64,000 bases of DNA. Source: Fistularia commersonii. Taxonomy: Eukaryota > Chordata > Actinopteri > Syngnathiformes > Fistulariidae. The notes beneath the pieces are model-generated. The model did not search any database. It had not been told where the DNA came from and saw only the letters and a list, made by a program, of their open reading frames with translations. The position numbers and the translations under genes were made by a program. Where the stretch lies: NCBI GenBank assembly GCA_037954325.1, contig JBBMNZ010000001.1, positions 15,373,258 to 15,437,257 on the forward strand, written 5' to 3'. This document shows, in pieces, positions 28,379 through 41,100 of the stretch; the first letter of the stretch is position 1, and each line of letters starts with the position of its first letter.

Positions 28379-30420
28379 GTCTTATTCATCTCCTTTCGGC
28401 TTTTCCCTTCAGCGGTCACCACAGCGAATCAACCTTCTCCATCTAACCCTATTCTCTGTATCCTCTCTCACACCAACTACCTTCATATCCTCTCTCACTA
28501 CATCCATACATCTTCTCTTTGGTCTTCCTCGAGACCTTCTGTCTGGCAGCTCCAATTCCAGTATCCGTCTCGCAATATATTCACTATCCCTCCTCTGTAC
28601 ATGACCGAACCATCTCAGTCTGGCCTCTCTGACCTTCTCTCCAAAATACCTAACGTGCTGTTAGACTGAGACTCATCCCTGATCCTATCCATCCTCGTCA
28701 CGCCCAGAGAGAGCCTTAGCGTCTTCATCTCTGCGACCTCTAGCTCTGCCTCCTGTCTTTTCAACATTGTAATGGTTTCTAGACCATAAAGGATCGCTAG
28801 TCTCACCGCTGTCTTATACAACTTTGCTTTCATTCTGGCTGATCGTCTTCTATTGCATTGTACCCCTGACACTTTTCTCCAATCATTCCAACCTACCTTA
28901 TTTTCTGCACTATAACGCGCACCGCATTATAAGGCACATAGAATAAAAGCGACTGGAGTGGCTGGGGTTGCGTTATGCATCCACTAAATGGAATGTGATA
29001 AAGGGAATGTCAACAAAACAGTCAGATAAGTCAGTCAAACTTTCTTAATAGAATCCAAACCAACGTTCTGCAACTCCGTTCACTCCCAAAACCAGTTAGT
29101 GCATTCACAATACAGTACTGTACGTACCGGTAGCTCTTACCTGTATTTGTGCCGCCTTCGTTCAAAACAATGTATTCCCAACTCCATTTATCACAGTTCA
29201 AAGCTTTTCATAAAACAAAAGCACGAAGAAGGACCGTCTCTAAATTCACTGATGTTAAGTTCGCTAGCTAGCGCTGTTGCCTTCATTCGAATAGTGACTG
29301 TGGTGACATTTCTACTTGCTGCTCTCTGTTCAACAACCCACTGCTGAAGTTTGTCTCTTAACTGTAGCCATCTCGCTTTGTTCCCTCTGAAACTCTGTTT
29401 TCTTTACTTGGCGCGGGTCATCTTGTTGCTTCCTCCACTTCCGCACCATTGATCCGTTAATGTTGAATTCTGTTGCTGCTGCTCTATTTGAACAGTGCGT
29501 TGTAAGCGTGCATTTTGAAAGGAGACGTTTTGGGGTCTTCACACGCACGCACGCTCACGGAAATGAAAATACACGCTTTGCGCAGTCATATACCCCCGCA
29601 TGCACCACGTGCTACTTCTTCTCTGGGGGAAAATGGAGTCGGCAGCAGCTTCCAGTAGTTGTGAGACCTCTTGCTGCTCAATATTGATCCATAAATAAGG
29701 TGCACCGGATCATAAGGCGCGCTATCGGTTTTAGAGAAAATTAAAGTCTTTTAGGTGTGCCTTACAGTGCGGAAAATTCATACTTGAACCGGTCTCTTCA
29801 CTTCTCTTCCACATTCTCCGCTGCTCTGGACTGTTGACCCCAAGTACCTGACATCCTCCAACTTCTTGATCTCCCTCCCTGTAGCCTCACCGTTCCACCC
29901 ATGTTCCTCTCATTCACACATATATACTCTGTCTTGTTGCAGCTAACCTTCATTCCTCTGCTTTCCAGAGCATACCTCCACCCCTCGAGATTTTCCTCAA
30001 CCTGTACCCTGCTCTCACTACGGACCACAATGTCACCTGCAAACATAATGATCCATGGAGATTCCTGTCTAACTTCATCTTTCAGCCTGTCCATCACCAC
30101 TGCAAACAAGAAGGGGCTCAGAGTTGATCCCTGATGAAGTCCCACCTCCACCTTGACCTTTTTTGTTACACCCCCAGCATACCTAACATGTCTCACAGCT
30201 GGCATACATGTCCTGCACCAGTCCAACATACTTCTCTGCCACTCCCTGGAGTGCCATTTTCATCCTTTTTGTAATGTCTATCATCATCTGTCCCTTTGTG
30301 TTATCCAATCCTGTATTCCAAATCTGCCCATCACTTCTTCATCCCCTGTGTCCTGCACCAACAGGCCCATCGAAGTCTGCACCAGTAAAAACAAATCTAA
30401 GGATCCTCCGCAACCATGTT
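28379..30420 (-). mobile_element. RTE-clade (Rex3/Expander-like) LINE, split by a DNA transposon
   Basis: Minus-strand frames encode a reverse transcriptase (30229-29798: VEVGLHQGSTLSPFLFAVVM, then the catalytic region as FAGD in place of FADD) and, after an 880-bp interruption, the C-terminal part (28872-28615: YKTAVRLAILYGLETITML). The 3' end near 28379-28450 ('ggaaaagccgaaaggagatg' in element sense) is shared with short fragments at 31855-31950, 37564-37690 and 48915-49062. The altered FAGD box and internal stops show it is inactive. It lies in the 5' UTR intron of srp54. Confidence 0.8.
28900..29778 (-). mobile_element. pogo-like DNA transposon inserted in the RTE element
   Basis: The ends are imperfect inverted repeats: ATTTTCTGCACTATAACGCG at the left, and at the right, in reverse complement, ATTTTCCGCACTGTAAGGCA. 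A minus-strand frame (29548-29330) shows a helix-turn-helix of the pogo/Tigger type (SNRAAATEFNINGSMVRKWR). The catalytic part is missing, so this is an internally deleted copy. RTE sequence continues on both sides. Confidence 0.7.
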
Positions 30421-31099
30421 AGTGTTATTAGATTTGAAGGTGAAAAACAACAAAAAATTTCTAAGCGTCAGAAGTCATATTCACCTTGTGTGTGTGGAGG
30501 GGAAGCCCCCTGGTGATTACGCTTAGTCGATTGACCACACAGATGACGGGCAGAGACCACGGGAACCCCCGATAATCTGTGGAGGAGAGAGGTGACGTTA
30601 CTATGGCAACTGTATGCAAATGGTGGTTATTGATGCTATATATGCTATAATGCAGCATCATCATCTTTTTCCTTCTAGCATCAAATTCTTGTACCACTCC
30701 TTCAATTCTCTCCACACCTTCTAGAATGGGTATTAGCAAACTCATTCGTTTTACTTTTCGTTCCGAACAAATTGATAAACGTGCATAATTTCTCTCTGCC
30801 CCAGACTTACAGTGATAATGAATTATTGAAATATTTAAAATTAGCCGTATTTCTAAACCTTGAACTTTCCTTCGAATATAGAGTGATCATTACGAATGTG
30901 TCGATTTCATAGCAAAGATTTCAAATTAGGCCTGTCAGTTTGTTTTGGCTGAAACATATGACTAATCAGGCTGATCGTCTCAAGTGGAATCGACTGCTAA
31001 AGTCGTTTACAGTCATGAACCTGTAAAACGTTACCACATTTGACAATCAAATCCAGCACCGATATTGGATTGGTTATCGATTACTCGCCGCTTAGGTGT

Positions 31100-31400
31100 C
31101 AGCTGTTTACACGTCCCTTGTACTGAGGTTAGCTTACCTGCTATCTCTGTTCGCCGCGAGAAAACAGACTCAGACGGCGAAAAGCCCAGTCGGACTAGAA
31201 GTGTCAGGCGGGTAACATTCTCGGGAACTTAGAAGTCCGATAAACGAGTCCTCTTACCGGGTGTTTCGAGACTCCGTCAGAGTAAGCAAGTGTTGATCAC
31301 ACCAGGGTAGCCGAGAGTCGTCATCAGTTCGCTAACCGGAAACACTTCTTCTTCGTGGGGCGTCCTGCGGAGTAGCTTCCGGTGTATGTGTGTGTGGCGC
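31100..31400 (-). promoter_or_regulatory. srp54: srp54 non-coding first exon and promoter
   Basis: A CCCG|GTAAGAG donor at 31258 ends a 5' UTR exon, which splices to the acceptor at 28136 just before the start codon. The stretch is CpG-rich with no TATA box. It contains a TTTCCGG block near 31335, like an ETS-factor site, as expected for a housekeeping gene. Confidence 0.65.
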
Positions 31401-31462
31401 CACCTGCTGTCAGGGCGTCGCACTGGAGAAGCCATGGTAGCCTAATACCATGCACAGTATAA

Positions 31463-31748
31463 AGGACTGTCTCAGAAAATTAGAGTATTGTGATAAAGTT
31501 CTTTATCTTCTGTAATTCAATTAAGAAAAACAAAAGATACTTTTTCATGATATTCTAATATTTTGAGATAGGATTTTTGTGTTTTCTTAAGATTTAAGCC
31601 ATAATCAGCAATATTAAAATGATAAAAGGCTTGCAATATTTCAGTTGATTTGCAATGAATCCAGAATGTATGACATTTTTGTTTTTGTAATTGCATTACA
31701 GAAGATGAAGATCTTTGTCACAATATTCTAATTTTCTGAGACAGTCCT
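31463..31748. mobile_element. Palindromic MITE with about 60-bp inverted repeats
   Basis: The left end AGGACTGTCTCAGAAAATTA is matched in reverse complement at the right end. The match runs on for about 60 bp (tattgtgataaag / ctttgtcacaata, then ttctgtaat / attacagaa). The 286-bp element has no coding sequence. It belongs to a family seen in many vertebrates. Confidence 0.85.
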
Positions 31749-31854
31749 GTATTTATGGGTCTTAGTATTTTTCTTTCGCGTTTCCACGTTATTTCCAATT
31801 TATCACAGTCATAAAGAAAGACAGAAAGTTGTTTGCGTTTATATTCAGTAAATC

Positions 31855-31950
31855 TTCTCCTTTCGTCTTTCCCCTTCAGGGGTCGCTGCAGTGAATCAAC
31901 GTCTTCCATCTAACCCTATTCTCCGCATCCTCCTCTCTCAGGACGTCCAT
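31855..31950 (-). mobile_element. RTE/Rex3-like 3' fragment
   Basis: Reads like the 3' end of the RTE element at 28379 ('cttttccccttcaggggtcg...gtgaatcaac...catctaaccctattctc'). It is a short, 5'-truncated insertion. Confidence 0.7.
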
Positions 31951-32204
31951 AAATCTTTTAATAGCCAGTGAATGGTCCCCGATTATTGTGAGACAATTTT
32001 CTGTTACCCTGTACATTTCCACTTCTCACTGATACATAACCCAATTTCTGTCGTTTTTTTCCTGTGAGACACGATCTCAATGACACTCTCACAGTCCTGC
32101 AATAGTCACATCACACCATTTTTATCTGTTTTCAACACCTGTTTTGTGGGCAGCATCACACTTCTCAATGTCTGTATTGTTTAACCCTTTTGCGTAAGAA
32201 TTCT

Positions 32205-33800
32205 TGTTGATATCTTCTTGTCTTGGCAGCTGGACTTGGATTGATTTACTTGAAGACATTTCACCCCTCATCCAAGAGGCTTCTTCCGTTCTAATGATCT
32301 ATGGGGAGTTTCTGAATATAACTGCCAAGTTTTGGGGAGGGTCTAGATTATGGTGGCTTGTTTGGTAAGTCTTCTCTGGCCAGAATACAGACATTGCTGT
32401 CTTCAAACGAATGGCCCTTGTCCTTTGGATGTAAGTGGACCGAGGAGTCCTGTCCTGAAGTGGTGGTTCGCCTGTTTCTGCAGAGGTTGTTTGGTCTCTC
32501 CAATGTAGATGTCGTCACAATCCTCAGTCCAAGTGACCGCAGACACCACATTCTCTATCTTATGCCTGGTGAAGGGGAGTTGGTCAAGACGTCACTGCTG
32601 ACCAACTCTCCATCTTGGACTGTTGCGTTCACATCCAATGGGACAGAGGCCTGAACATCAAGATTTACAGGAAACCAACAACACACTGACCAGTATCTCT
32701 CACCACCCTCTTGAGCACAAACTGGGGGTAATCAGAACTCTACACCACTGAGTCAAGAACATCCCATCAACTGCTGAATGAAGCAAGACCGAGATACAAC
32801 ACATTAAGAAAGCCTTGAGAGCCTGTGGCTACCCTAATTGGGCCTTCGCCAAACCAGAAACCACAAGGCACAGGAACATAGAACAGGAGGCAGACAACAA
32901 CAAACGAAAGAACGTCGTCATACTGTATGTTGCTGGTGTTTCTGAGAAACTCCGAAGGGTGGTCAACAAACACCATATACTGGTACATTTCAAACCTCAA
33001 AACACTCTGAGGCAAAAAACTGGTGCACCCAAAAGACAAAACATCCAGGCACAAGATAGAGAATGTGGCATATGCTGTCACTTGCACCGAGGATTGTGAT
33101 GATGTCTACATCTGAGAGACCAAACAACCTCCGCCCAAATGGATGGCCCAACACAGGTGAGCCACCACTTCAGGACAGGACTCCGCGGTCCGCCTGACGG
33201 ACAAGAGCTATTCGTTTGAGGACGGCAATGTCCGTATTCTGGCCAGAGAAGGCAGATGGTTTGAGAGAGGAGTCAAAAATCCATCTTTGTCAAAACCGAA
33301 AAAACATTTCTGAACAAAGGAGGGGGCCTCTGACAACACCTTTCACATGCATATAACGCCGTACTGGGATCAATACCAAGACGGATTTGCACACATGGAC
33401 CAGGCCCATCTGCACCCTCCAAACAACTAGGAAAAGACCCACCACGGGAACCAACGCACACATGAGCATCAGTTCATGTGATCCAACAGGTTTCACCCTT
33501 TTGTTTAGCTTTACCTTTTCAAATTCCATCCTAGGTATTCCCACTAAGTTGGTCTTTTGTTCCAATGAACGATACCTCATTAGCATAACAACACCCCTTA
33601 CAACTATTTTCTGCAGATCAACTCTTCCACTTACACAACAAGCCGCCACAATCTAGACCGGCCCAAAATCTTGTCAGTTATATTCGGAAACTCCCCATAG
33701 GTCATTAGAACTGACGAAGGCTCTCGGATGACGGGTTTAATACCTTCAAGTGAAGAAATTCAAGTCCAGTTGCCAAGACGAGACAATTTCTTCAAGAATT
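32205..33800 (+). mobile_element. Penelope-like element with a head-to-head inverted partial copy
   Basis: From about 32580 the plus strand holds decayed Penelope protein in order. First come the reverse-transcriptase end (a HHPLEHKLGVIRTL-like stretch) and a linker (ACGYPNWAF, then VVILYVAGVSEKLRRVV at 32910-32970). The GIY-YIG endonuclease follows (DDVYI*ETKQP, then TTSGQDSAVR...SFEDGNVRILARE, 33080-33250). The left part (32217-32580) is an inverted copy of the same endonuclease region on the minus strand (DCDDIYIGETKQPL, SSVHLHPKDKGHSFED). The outer 100 bp at 32217 and 33690-33790 match as inverted repeats. Inverted 5' partial copies are a known habit of Penelope elements. Stops show it is inactive. 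Confidence 0.8.
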
Positions 33801-34500
33801 CACCATGACCTGGATGACTGAGAACCTCCACAGACTTCTGTATAAGAGAGACTCACTACAACCTCAGCGGTGGATGAGGTGGTCCAGGAGATCTGGACCC
33901 TGGCCTTGGACTGAGAGGACGAGAAGGGCCCACTGCGGTTCCCGTGGGTTGCCACCACTACCTCGCCTGAAGGCCGTCCGCAACACTTATACAGCGTCTA
34001 ATGACATTGCAGTTCTAGAGCACTTTATACTGGACCACAAACACACGCTCGTACATTGATGGAGGCAGAGATGCCATACAAGGCAACAATCAGACCAAAA
34101 GGAACAACTTGGGTTTCAGTGTCTTGTTTAAGGACACTTCAGCACACAGACAGTAAGAGACGGATATTGAATCAGCAACCTTCCCATTGGAGGGAAGCTC
34201 GGTATCTTTAAAAAAAACGTTACATTTTTTTTCCTGTTTTTCAAAGAAACCATGTCACGTTTTGAAAAAGAGGCAACAGGCTCAACACTCTTATTCAAAC
34301 TTTAATTAAATTATGTTGAAGAGACCAAACATATTTACAGAATTTTTTAAAGTATAAAAATACAAATTTAAGGGGAAAAAAAAGGCCTTGAGTCGGCAAC
34401 AAACAGGAAGCAGCTTCTTTTGAGACTCAAGCAGGAAATGAGTGAAGAGTCATCAAGTTTTTAGTGTTTTAATAAGACTTTGCTATGAGACACACGAGGC

Positions 34501-34532
34501 ATTCGCTCGCTCGCTCTCTCTCTCTCGCTCTC
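34501..34532. repeat. CT-rich simple repeat in the mga 3' UTR
   Basis: TCGC and CT units between the mga stop codon and its likely poly(A) signal. Confidence 0.7.
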
Positions 34533-34545
34533 TATTTTATTTACT
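34533..34545 (-). terminator. mga: Candidate poly(A) signal of mga
   Basis: The stretch 'ctattttatttactc' reads AATAAA on the minus strand, about 560 bp past the mga stop codon at 35104. It is the nearest canonical signal noticed. Confidence 0.45.
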
Positions 34546-35103
34546 CTGCTCTCTGGCAGAAACACTTTGGAGTCACACAATAATGCTAAGCTAACTGTCA
34601 GCGATTTGAGGTATTGAGGGGTTTCCTTTGAAAACATCATCAGATCAAGAGCTCAAGAGCCAAGCTATAACTTGCATTTACAGCTGCCCCTTCAGCCAAC
34701 TTAGTTAAGCTCAGTTTAGCTAGCAGCAGGAAACGTTCATGTGGACTCCGGATAGCCGACGATGTCCCACCGCAGCAAGTGCCTGCAGGTTGCAAAGTCT
34801 CAAGAGGCCATGTTTGTCACCTGGACGGCGTCAGGAACTCTTAGTGTTTTTGTTTACAAACTTCTAGCCCAAATAAATGCAAAGGAAATCTTGATGTGAG
34901 AAACTGGAGATCCAAGGAGAAACAACACGATCAGGTCCTTCCCCAGGAATCATGTGCTGTGAAAGCTGTCTGAGAACAAATATGTTTGTCAGGCATTCCG
35001 TACACACTGCCAAGATAGGGGAGTGTTTTATTTCCAGTCTCTGGATAGTCACCAAGGCAACAGCTGCTGATTGGCAGTAAAAGTTTCCATTTCTGTGAGA
35101 TCA

Positions 35104-38100
35104 TCAGCTGGGCGGTGCTCCTCTGAGGCCCAGAGGAACCAGCCTGGGCATTGGTCTCCACCCCATTCCACCTTCCGTATGCTGCCCGGCACTTACGACG
35201 GGTGGTACATACGTCGTGGCTGGGTCTGGCACATTGGCCCCGCCCACCTTCATTTGCAGCAGAGGGGGAGGAGCGAGGACGCCTCCTTTAGGCTGATCAG
35301 CATGGCCATTCAGCCCCTGCTCCTCTGACTCCATGGTGACCGTTTCCTCAAACTCTAAGTCCGGCTGCAGGAGACCCAGGTTGTGGCCAGGGCCCAGCGG
35401 CTCCACCCCCTCCTTCCCTGGATGCGCCAGCACCTGGGCAGCAAAATGCTGGTTGAGGAAGACAAGCTCATTTAGGACTGCATTTAGATTCTCCTCCTTC
35501 CTTGGCTGCAAAGGCTCGCCCCCCACGGGCCTGGCCTCCGTGACATCAGTGCGATGTGCCGAGGCAGACGAGCACGCCTCAGCGGTGACTTGAGCCACAG
35601 CGTCAGCGCAGTCCAAGGGTGGCGCCGGCTGCGGCTGAGTGGTCAGAGGCTGGACCAGCTGCAGCAGGCTGTTGACGCTGGAGGCTGCGAACAACAGAGA
35701 TGTTGTTAAAGCCGCTTTCAGGTCCGACCTGCCTTGTGCCGACCTGCTCATCGGTACTAGGGTGCAGGAAGGAGGGACTTAGATTCAGAGCCTCGTGAAG
35801 GCTGCTCATCTCTGAGTAAAAACACAAAAAGAACAGATTTTAGCGACGAGAAACAATTTGAGGGGAAAGGGGGTCGTTTTGAATGGGACTTCACTGTCAT
35901 GTCAGGTCCAAGCCAGCGCTTCGTGGCCAACCTGGTTCAATGTCCTAAACCCCTCCTTCCTTGCGTCACCAAAACACTGATATTGATTTCTATGTTCTGT
36001 CGTCTAAGAGGCACCAAACCGTGAAGCAGAACCAATCATTTTAAAACAAAGTCAAACATTGTGGTTAAATGCTGAGTGGTTTTCTTGCTGAAAGTCTTCT
36101 ATCCGCCTGGGAGGCAGGTCAGAGGTTAGGTTAGGTTTCCCGAAGGTAGCAACGCCAACTTTAGCCAAAGTAACTGGATACACAACAGTCTACGCTTTCT
36201 GGTTACCTGAGAAGTGAGTGAAGGAGTTGGAGCTACTGTGGACCATACTGGGTGGTGGCGGTGGGGGCACAGCACTCAGCTGCACCTGCTGAGTGGTCAG
36301 ATTGGGAAAGTTGAGAGTGACTGAAGCCATGCCTACAAAGCAGACAGGAAAAGGACACATTTCACTTCAAATTAAGAGCACGATGAAGTGAGTAGTTTAA
36401 CGAAACAGCTGTGTGTCAAAATGAAATAGTTCTTGGGATTTCAAAGAAGCACCTGGTGAGAATAGATACCTGGTGAGGGGGTCTGAAGCAGGGTCTGCCC
36501 TGTCACCAGTGGGCCTACAGTCAGAACTGGTTGCCCCGGCAACGCTGCGCCTCCCAATGACAGAACCTCAGCAGGAACCATTGCGTGAAAGGTAGGTGGG
36601 TTACCTGAGGAGCACACGGAAACGTCAGTAGGCAACTTCGAGCCACAAGATTTCTAATCTTGCAGCCTCACCATCCACAGGCTGGGGGAGTAGCAGGGGG
36701 AGTTGAGTCTTCCCGCGAGACAGGATGTTGGGGATGGTCCTTGGTCGATCTCTTGAGACGGTGGGACCGTGGGAGACGGGTAGGGGGGCCAAGAGGGGGG
36801 TCATCTGCACCAGCCTCTGGTTAGAGGTCACCGGTTGGATGGTCGGGCTGATCGGCAGGCAAGCCGGGCCGGGAGGGAGAGGGACTTGTTGAATGTGAGG
36901 AACAGAGAACATGTCGACGCCATCAACGACTGGGTCTTCTGCTGGTTGCGGAACAGAGGCTCTGCCCCCTTCTTCCAAATCAGCTGCTAGTAGCTGACTT
37001 GTAGCTCGAAGCTTCTGCTTCTTCACCCGGCTCTCTTTGGATGACAGGTTCTGCAGCTTCCTCAGGATCTGCAGCTTGCTCTTTCCTGCAGAGAACGTCA
37101 CAAACCAAATCCTCAAGATAGCATCACAGCTCAACCACCAAGTCCATGTCCACCTCCTCACATCGCACAGCAGGACCGACCAATCAGACCAAAGTAGTTT
37201 GAAACTTCTGTCTGAAGAGGAAGCCTCTTTTCAAGAGGAATTTCCTATTTTTAATCCAGGTATCAGGATCAACCGGCAGTTGGAACCTGTTTTTCTTTAG
37301 GAACAGGATTTTGCTCCTGCAATTAAAGGAGGACAGAGGATGAGGGTTTGTCACCTGACTTCTTGGAAATCTCCTTGATGTGGGCATCTCTCTGCTGCTG
37401 CAGGTCGACCTTCAGGCTCTTCAGTTTGTCCTTCTCACTCTGCAGAGTCTGGATCTCCAGGCTTGCCTGACACACACAAGCAGCTGAGTCATGGAGGTCC
37501 AGAACCCACTGCCTCAATCTGATCCAATCCCGTTGTCTCAAACCCACAAACTTCATGTCCCTCCATCCATAAAAAAAAGCCTCTTTGGTCTTCCTCTAGA
37601 CCTCCTAACTGGCAGTACCAACCTCAGCATCATTCTAATATATTAACTATCCCCCCTCTGTTCATGTCCAAACCATGTCAGTCTGGCCTCTGTCTCTCAA
37701 AACACAATGGCGAATTAAACAGAAGACAACACTGGAGTGACCACGCTGTTTGATAACTGTGTTCTCCAGGAAGTTCCAGGGCCTTTCATCAGAAAGTGGT
37801 GTACTTACTTTCTCCAGAAGCTGGCTTTGTGTGGAGTCTCCGAGGTTCAGCGCTGACTGGAGAGATCCAAAGGCGTCCAATGTTGCCAACTCCTCGTACC
37901 CCGCGGTCAAACAGGTTCTGTCCAAAGAAAGGAGGCAGTTTGATCATCTCAAGCTTCAGATGATATTCATATTCATTTCAGATATTGTTACATTTAGCCT
38001 TTATCATCAACGTGAGGAAAAAAAAGTAACAATACAGGAGGTGATTGCAAGACTTACACTGACTGCCCAGCTGGAGGCCTCACAACTGGATCCTCCTCCA

Positions 38101-41100
38101 GTGCCTCTGTGGTAACATCAATGTTCTTGTCTGATGAACAGAGCATCATCTTCCAATCTGCTCCCAAATATCCACCAGTTAGGGAACAACCTCCATCTGC
38201 ATCAACAGAAGAGCTGGTCGGTCCGACATCTCCATGGTAACACAGCTCATGTGTACATCTGATTTGACCGTTAATAATGCTCCCTGAAGGTTTTCCCTCA
38301 GAAAAATCTCCATGTCAGAACAGTTAAGAGCCACAGCCAGTGCCACCTCCTACTGGGGTACTTTGGTTTTATTCTACCCTCAGCAGTACCCTCAAGAGCA
38401 CACCCAGCTGTTGCTCTGCAAGAAGCAGGCGCAAGAACCCGATGTGCACCTGCCAATGAGCATCCACTGCTGTTCCACGCCGACCCGCCCTGTTTCTCAG
38501 TCCTCAGAAAACCATGAGGATCCTGCTGCATTCGAACCACGTCAACCAAAAACACCACATTTTCAGGGAAAAAAAATGCGGTTGCCTTGATATAGTGGTG
38601 ACCATGGCGACAATCAAAGTGACACCTCGGTAAAAGATGATCAACAGTTGGGTTTGTGATTTGTAAAAAACAGAAAAAAAAAGGAAAACTTGAACTGAAA
38701 TCTGCAGCAGGTAAACAGGATTATTTTTCATCACGTGACCAAGACATGAAGGTACCGTCGTCATCATTGGCACCTCCAATCCCTCCTCATTTTTACCTGA
38801 TTCGCACATGATATAATTCAGCATCTTGTCCCTCTTCTTTGTCAGCTGGACTTTCTTCTTCTTCAGGCGTGCTTCCATCATCCTAAGATCTTGGATCACC
38901 ATGACGGCCTAATATGAAAACAAGGCCACTGTTGTTCAGGTGGACTCAATTGAAAAACAACGGTGAAGAAGAACGAGAAGAAAGATCTGAGAAAGAAAGG
39001 ATGGTGAAGGAGAAGGAGGTAGGGAAGAAAGAAAGAAGTAGAAAGATGAACATGAAGGAACCATCGGAGGACTGACCTTCTGCAGTGTTGACACCTTGGA
39101 CATCCTCTTGCCAACGTTGATCTCCGTCCTTAGACTGTTCAGCAACTGCATAATCTTTTCCCGACGATCTCGTTCCAGGACGGAGTGAAGGCGCCGCTGA
39201 GGAGGAAACACAGGGTAGCCATGTTTACGCTCCAACCGGAATGCTACCACAAACCTGAGGTCTCTTAAGAAACAAGAACTTGGTCTGACCCTGACACTCA
39301 GCTTCTCGCAGTTCAGCTCGTCTCCGAGGTCGGAGGAGTTGTCTGTGTCGCTACTCCCTGAATCCACAAGGTCCACCACTTCCAGTACCTTCTTCTCCTT
39401 GCCCTCTTGGTCAGTGGTGACAACCATCTTGTCATCAACACAGATAATGTCCAAGTCAACTGGGTCCATCGCCAATTCTGGTTCAGGGTTGGCTCCCTCC
39501 CCTGCAGGAGGAAGCCGTGAGATGACCTCTGACTCTGGCTGTGTTTGGGCAGTGTCTGTGACGGACAGTGATTTGCAATGACCGTTGCCTGCAGAAACCA
39601 CAACGGTTTTGACACCGAGTTCCGCCCCCTGGTCCGCAGTGGGCTGAAGGGAGATGACGTTGACGGGGGCGGGCTGCAGCAGGCTGATGCCGTCCGGTCC
39701 AGGTACCACTGCGGCAGTCGGCTGTGACGCAGACTTGGAGCAGGTAACTGTTTTGTGGTTCTTGGGGGTAAGGATCTTCAAAGTGCCCAATTTCTTCTTC
39801 TCCGTGAGACCAGATCCCGGGTGAAGCTGGGCCGGGAGGGGGGGGGGCATGGAATGGAGGTCAGACTGACCGGGGGTCCCTGTAGCCCAAGGTGAAACAG
39901 CAGGGGGCATTGAGGAAGGTGAGGGAGCTGGAACGACAGACAAAACCAAAAGTGATCGTAAAACCCCAAAACTTAAGGACTGGACTTTTGGACCCCAAAG
40001 GTGTGTCTGAAATCCCTCCGATTGATCAAAATGGTACGAGGGGCCTCGGGAGGAGTGTATTGGGGGGGAAGTTCACTCACCACTCTGGACAAGCCCTGGT
40101 GGTCTCAGCTGGCTGACAGGAACCAGCTGAACCAGCTTCCCATCTGGTCTGCGGTAGAAGCGAATGCCAGACTCCACATTGACCGGCCGCAGAATCATCC
40201 TCTGAGTGGACGGTGGAGATGGCAGCTGAGGGCCGGGGCTTCGCAGACCATGAGGTGAGACCTGAAGTACCTTGAACACTTGAGAGCTTTTCTGGGCCGT
40301 GGAACCTGGAAAGACACAAAGAGTTTGAGACACCAGAGGACAGTCCGAGGAATCCAGTCAAATATGGTTCTCCGACAGACTGTTTTCAGGAACAAAATAA
40401 CAAAAAAAAGTTATATTTAATATTAATAGTGTTAGAATATTAATTTTAAATATTTTTTGTTTTGGTTAATCTTTTAAAAGTACTTCTATATTTGAAGGTT
40501 ATTATGATCTTGTGATAATATAATGTGTTGAATTTCTTGAACACAACGTTTCTTGTGTTGAACACCTGCTAGCGCTATCTATCAAAATCTATCAAGTTTT
40601 TACAGCGCTAAAATGCAGACACTGTGTGCTGAGGTGCAGGAGCATAATTGACATTAACCAGGTAAAAAAAAAAACATTTTGGATGTCTATTGCTTTGCAA
40701 ATACAAATTTTGTTGACAGCTGACTGCACGCTTTCAGTACATGAAATTAAAGGATCTCTGAACAGAGATATAAACCTTATTTTTAGTTTGCTGCAAGCGG
40801 GACATTCTGGTTTTTATTTCCTAAATATAAGGGCTTTAATAGCCGTTGAGTATTTTATTTGAAAGTATCCTTCAACCTTTGTTTTGGAGTTCAAAATGTT
40901 TTTGCTGTCTGGAGAAATGGAATTTATTTTTCTCTGTCACAATTTATTCATATCATAAATGCAATACACATTAGTTTTTTGTTTTTTTTTATACATGGCA
41001 TTTAGGGAAAACATGACACTTGTAGTGTTATCTTCATTTTAGATGTGAAAAGGGGTTTGTGGCTCCCAGTGTTTTCTTTTCTGCGGGAAACGGAACCATG

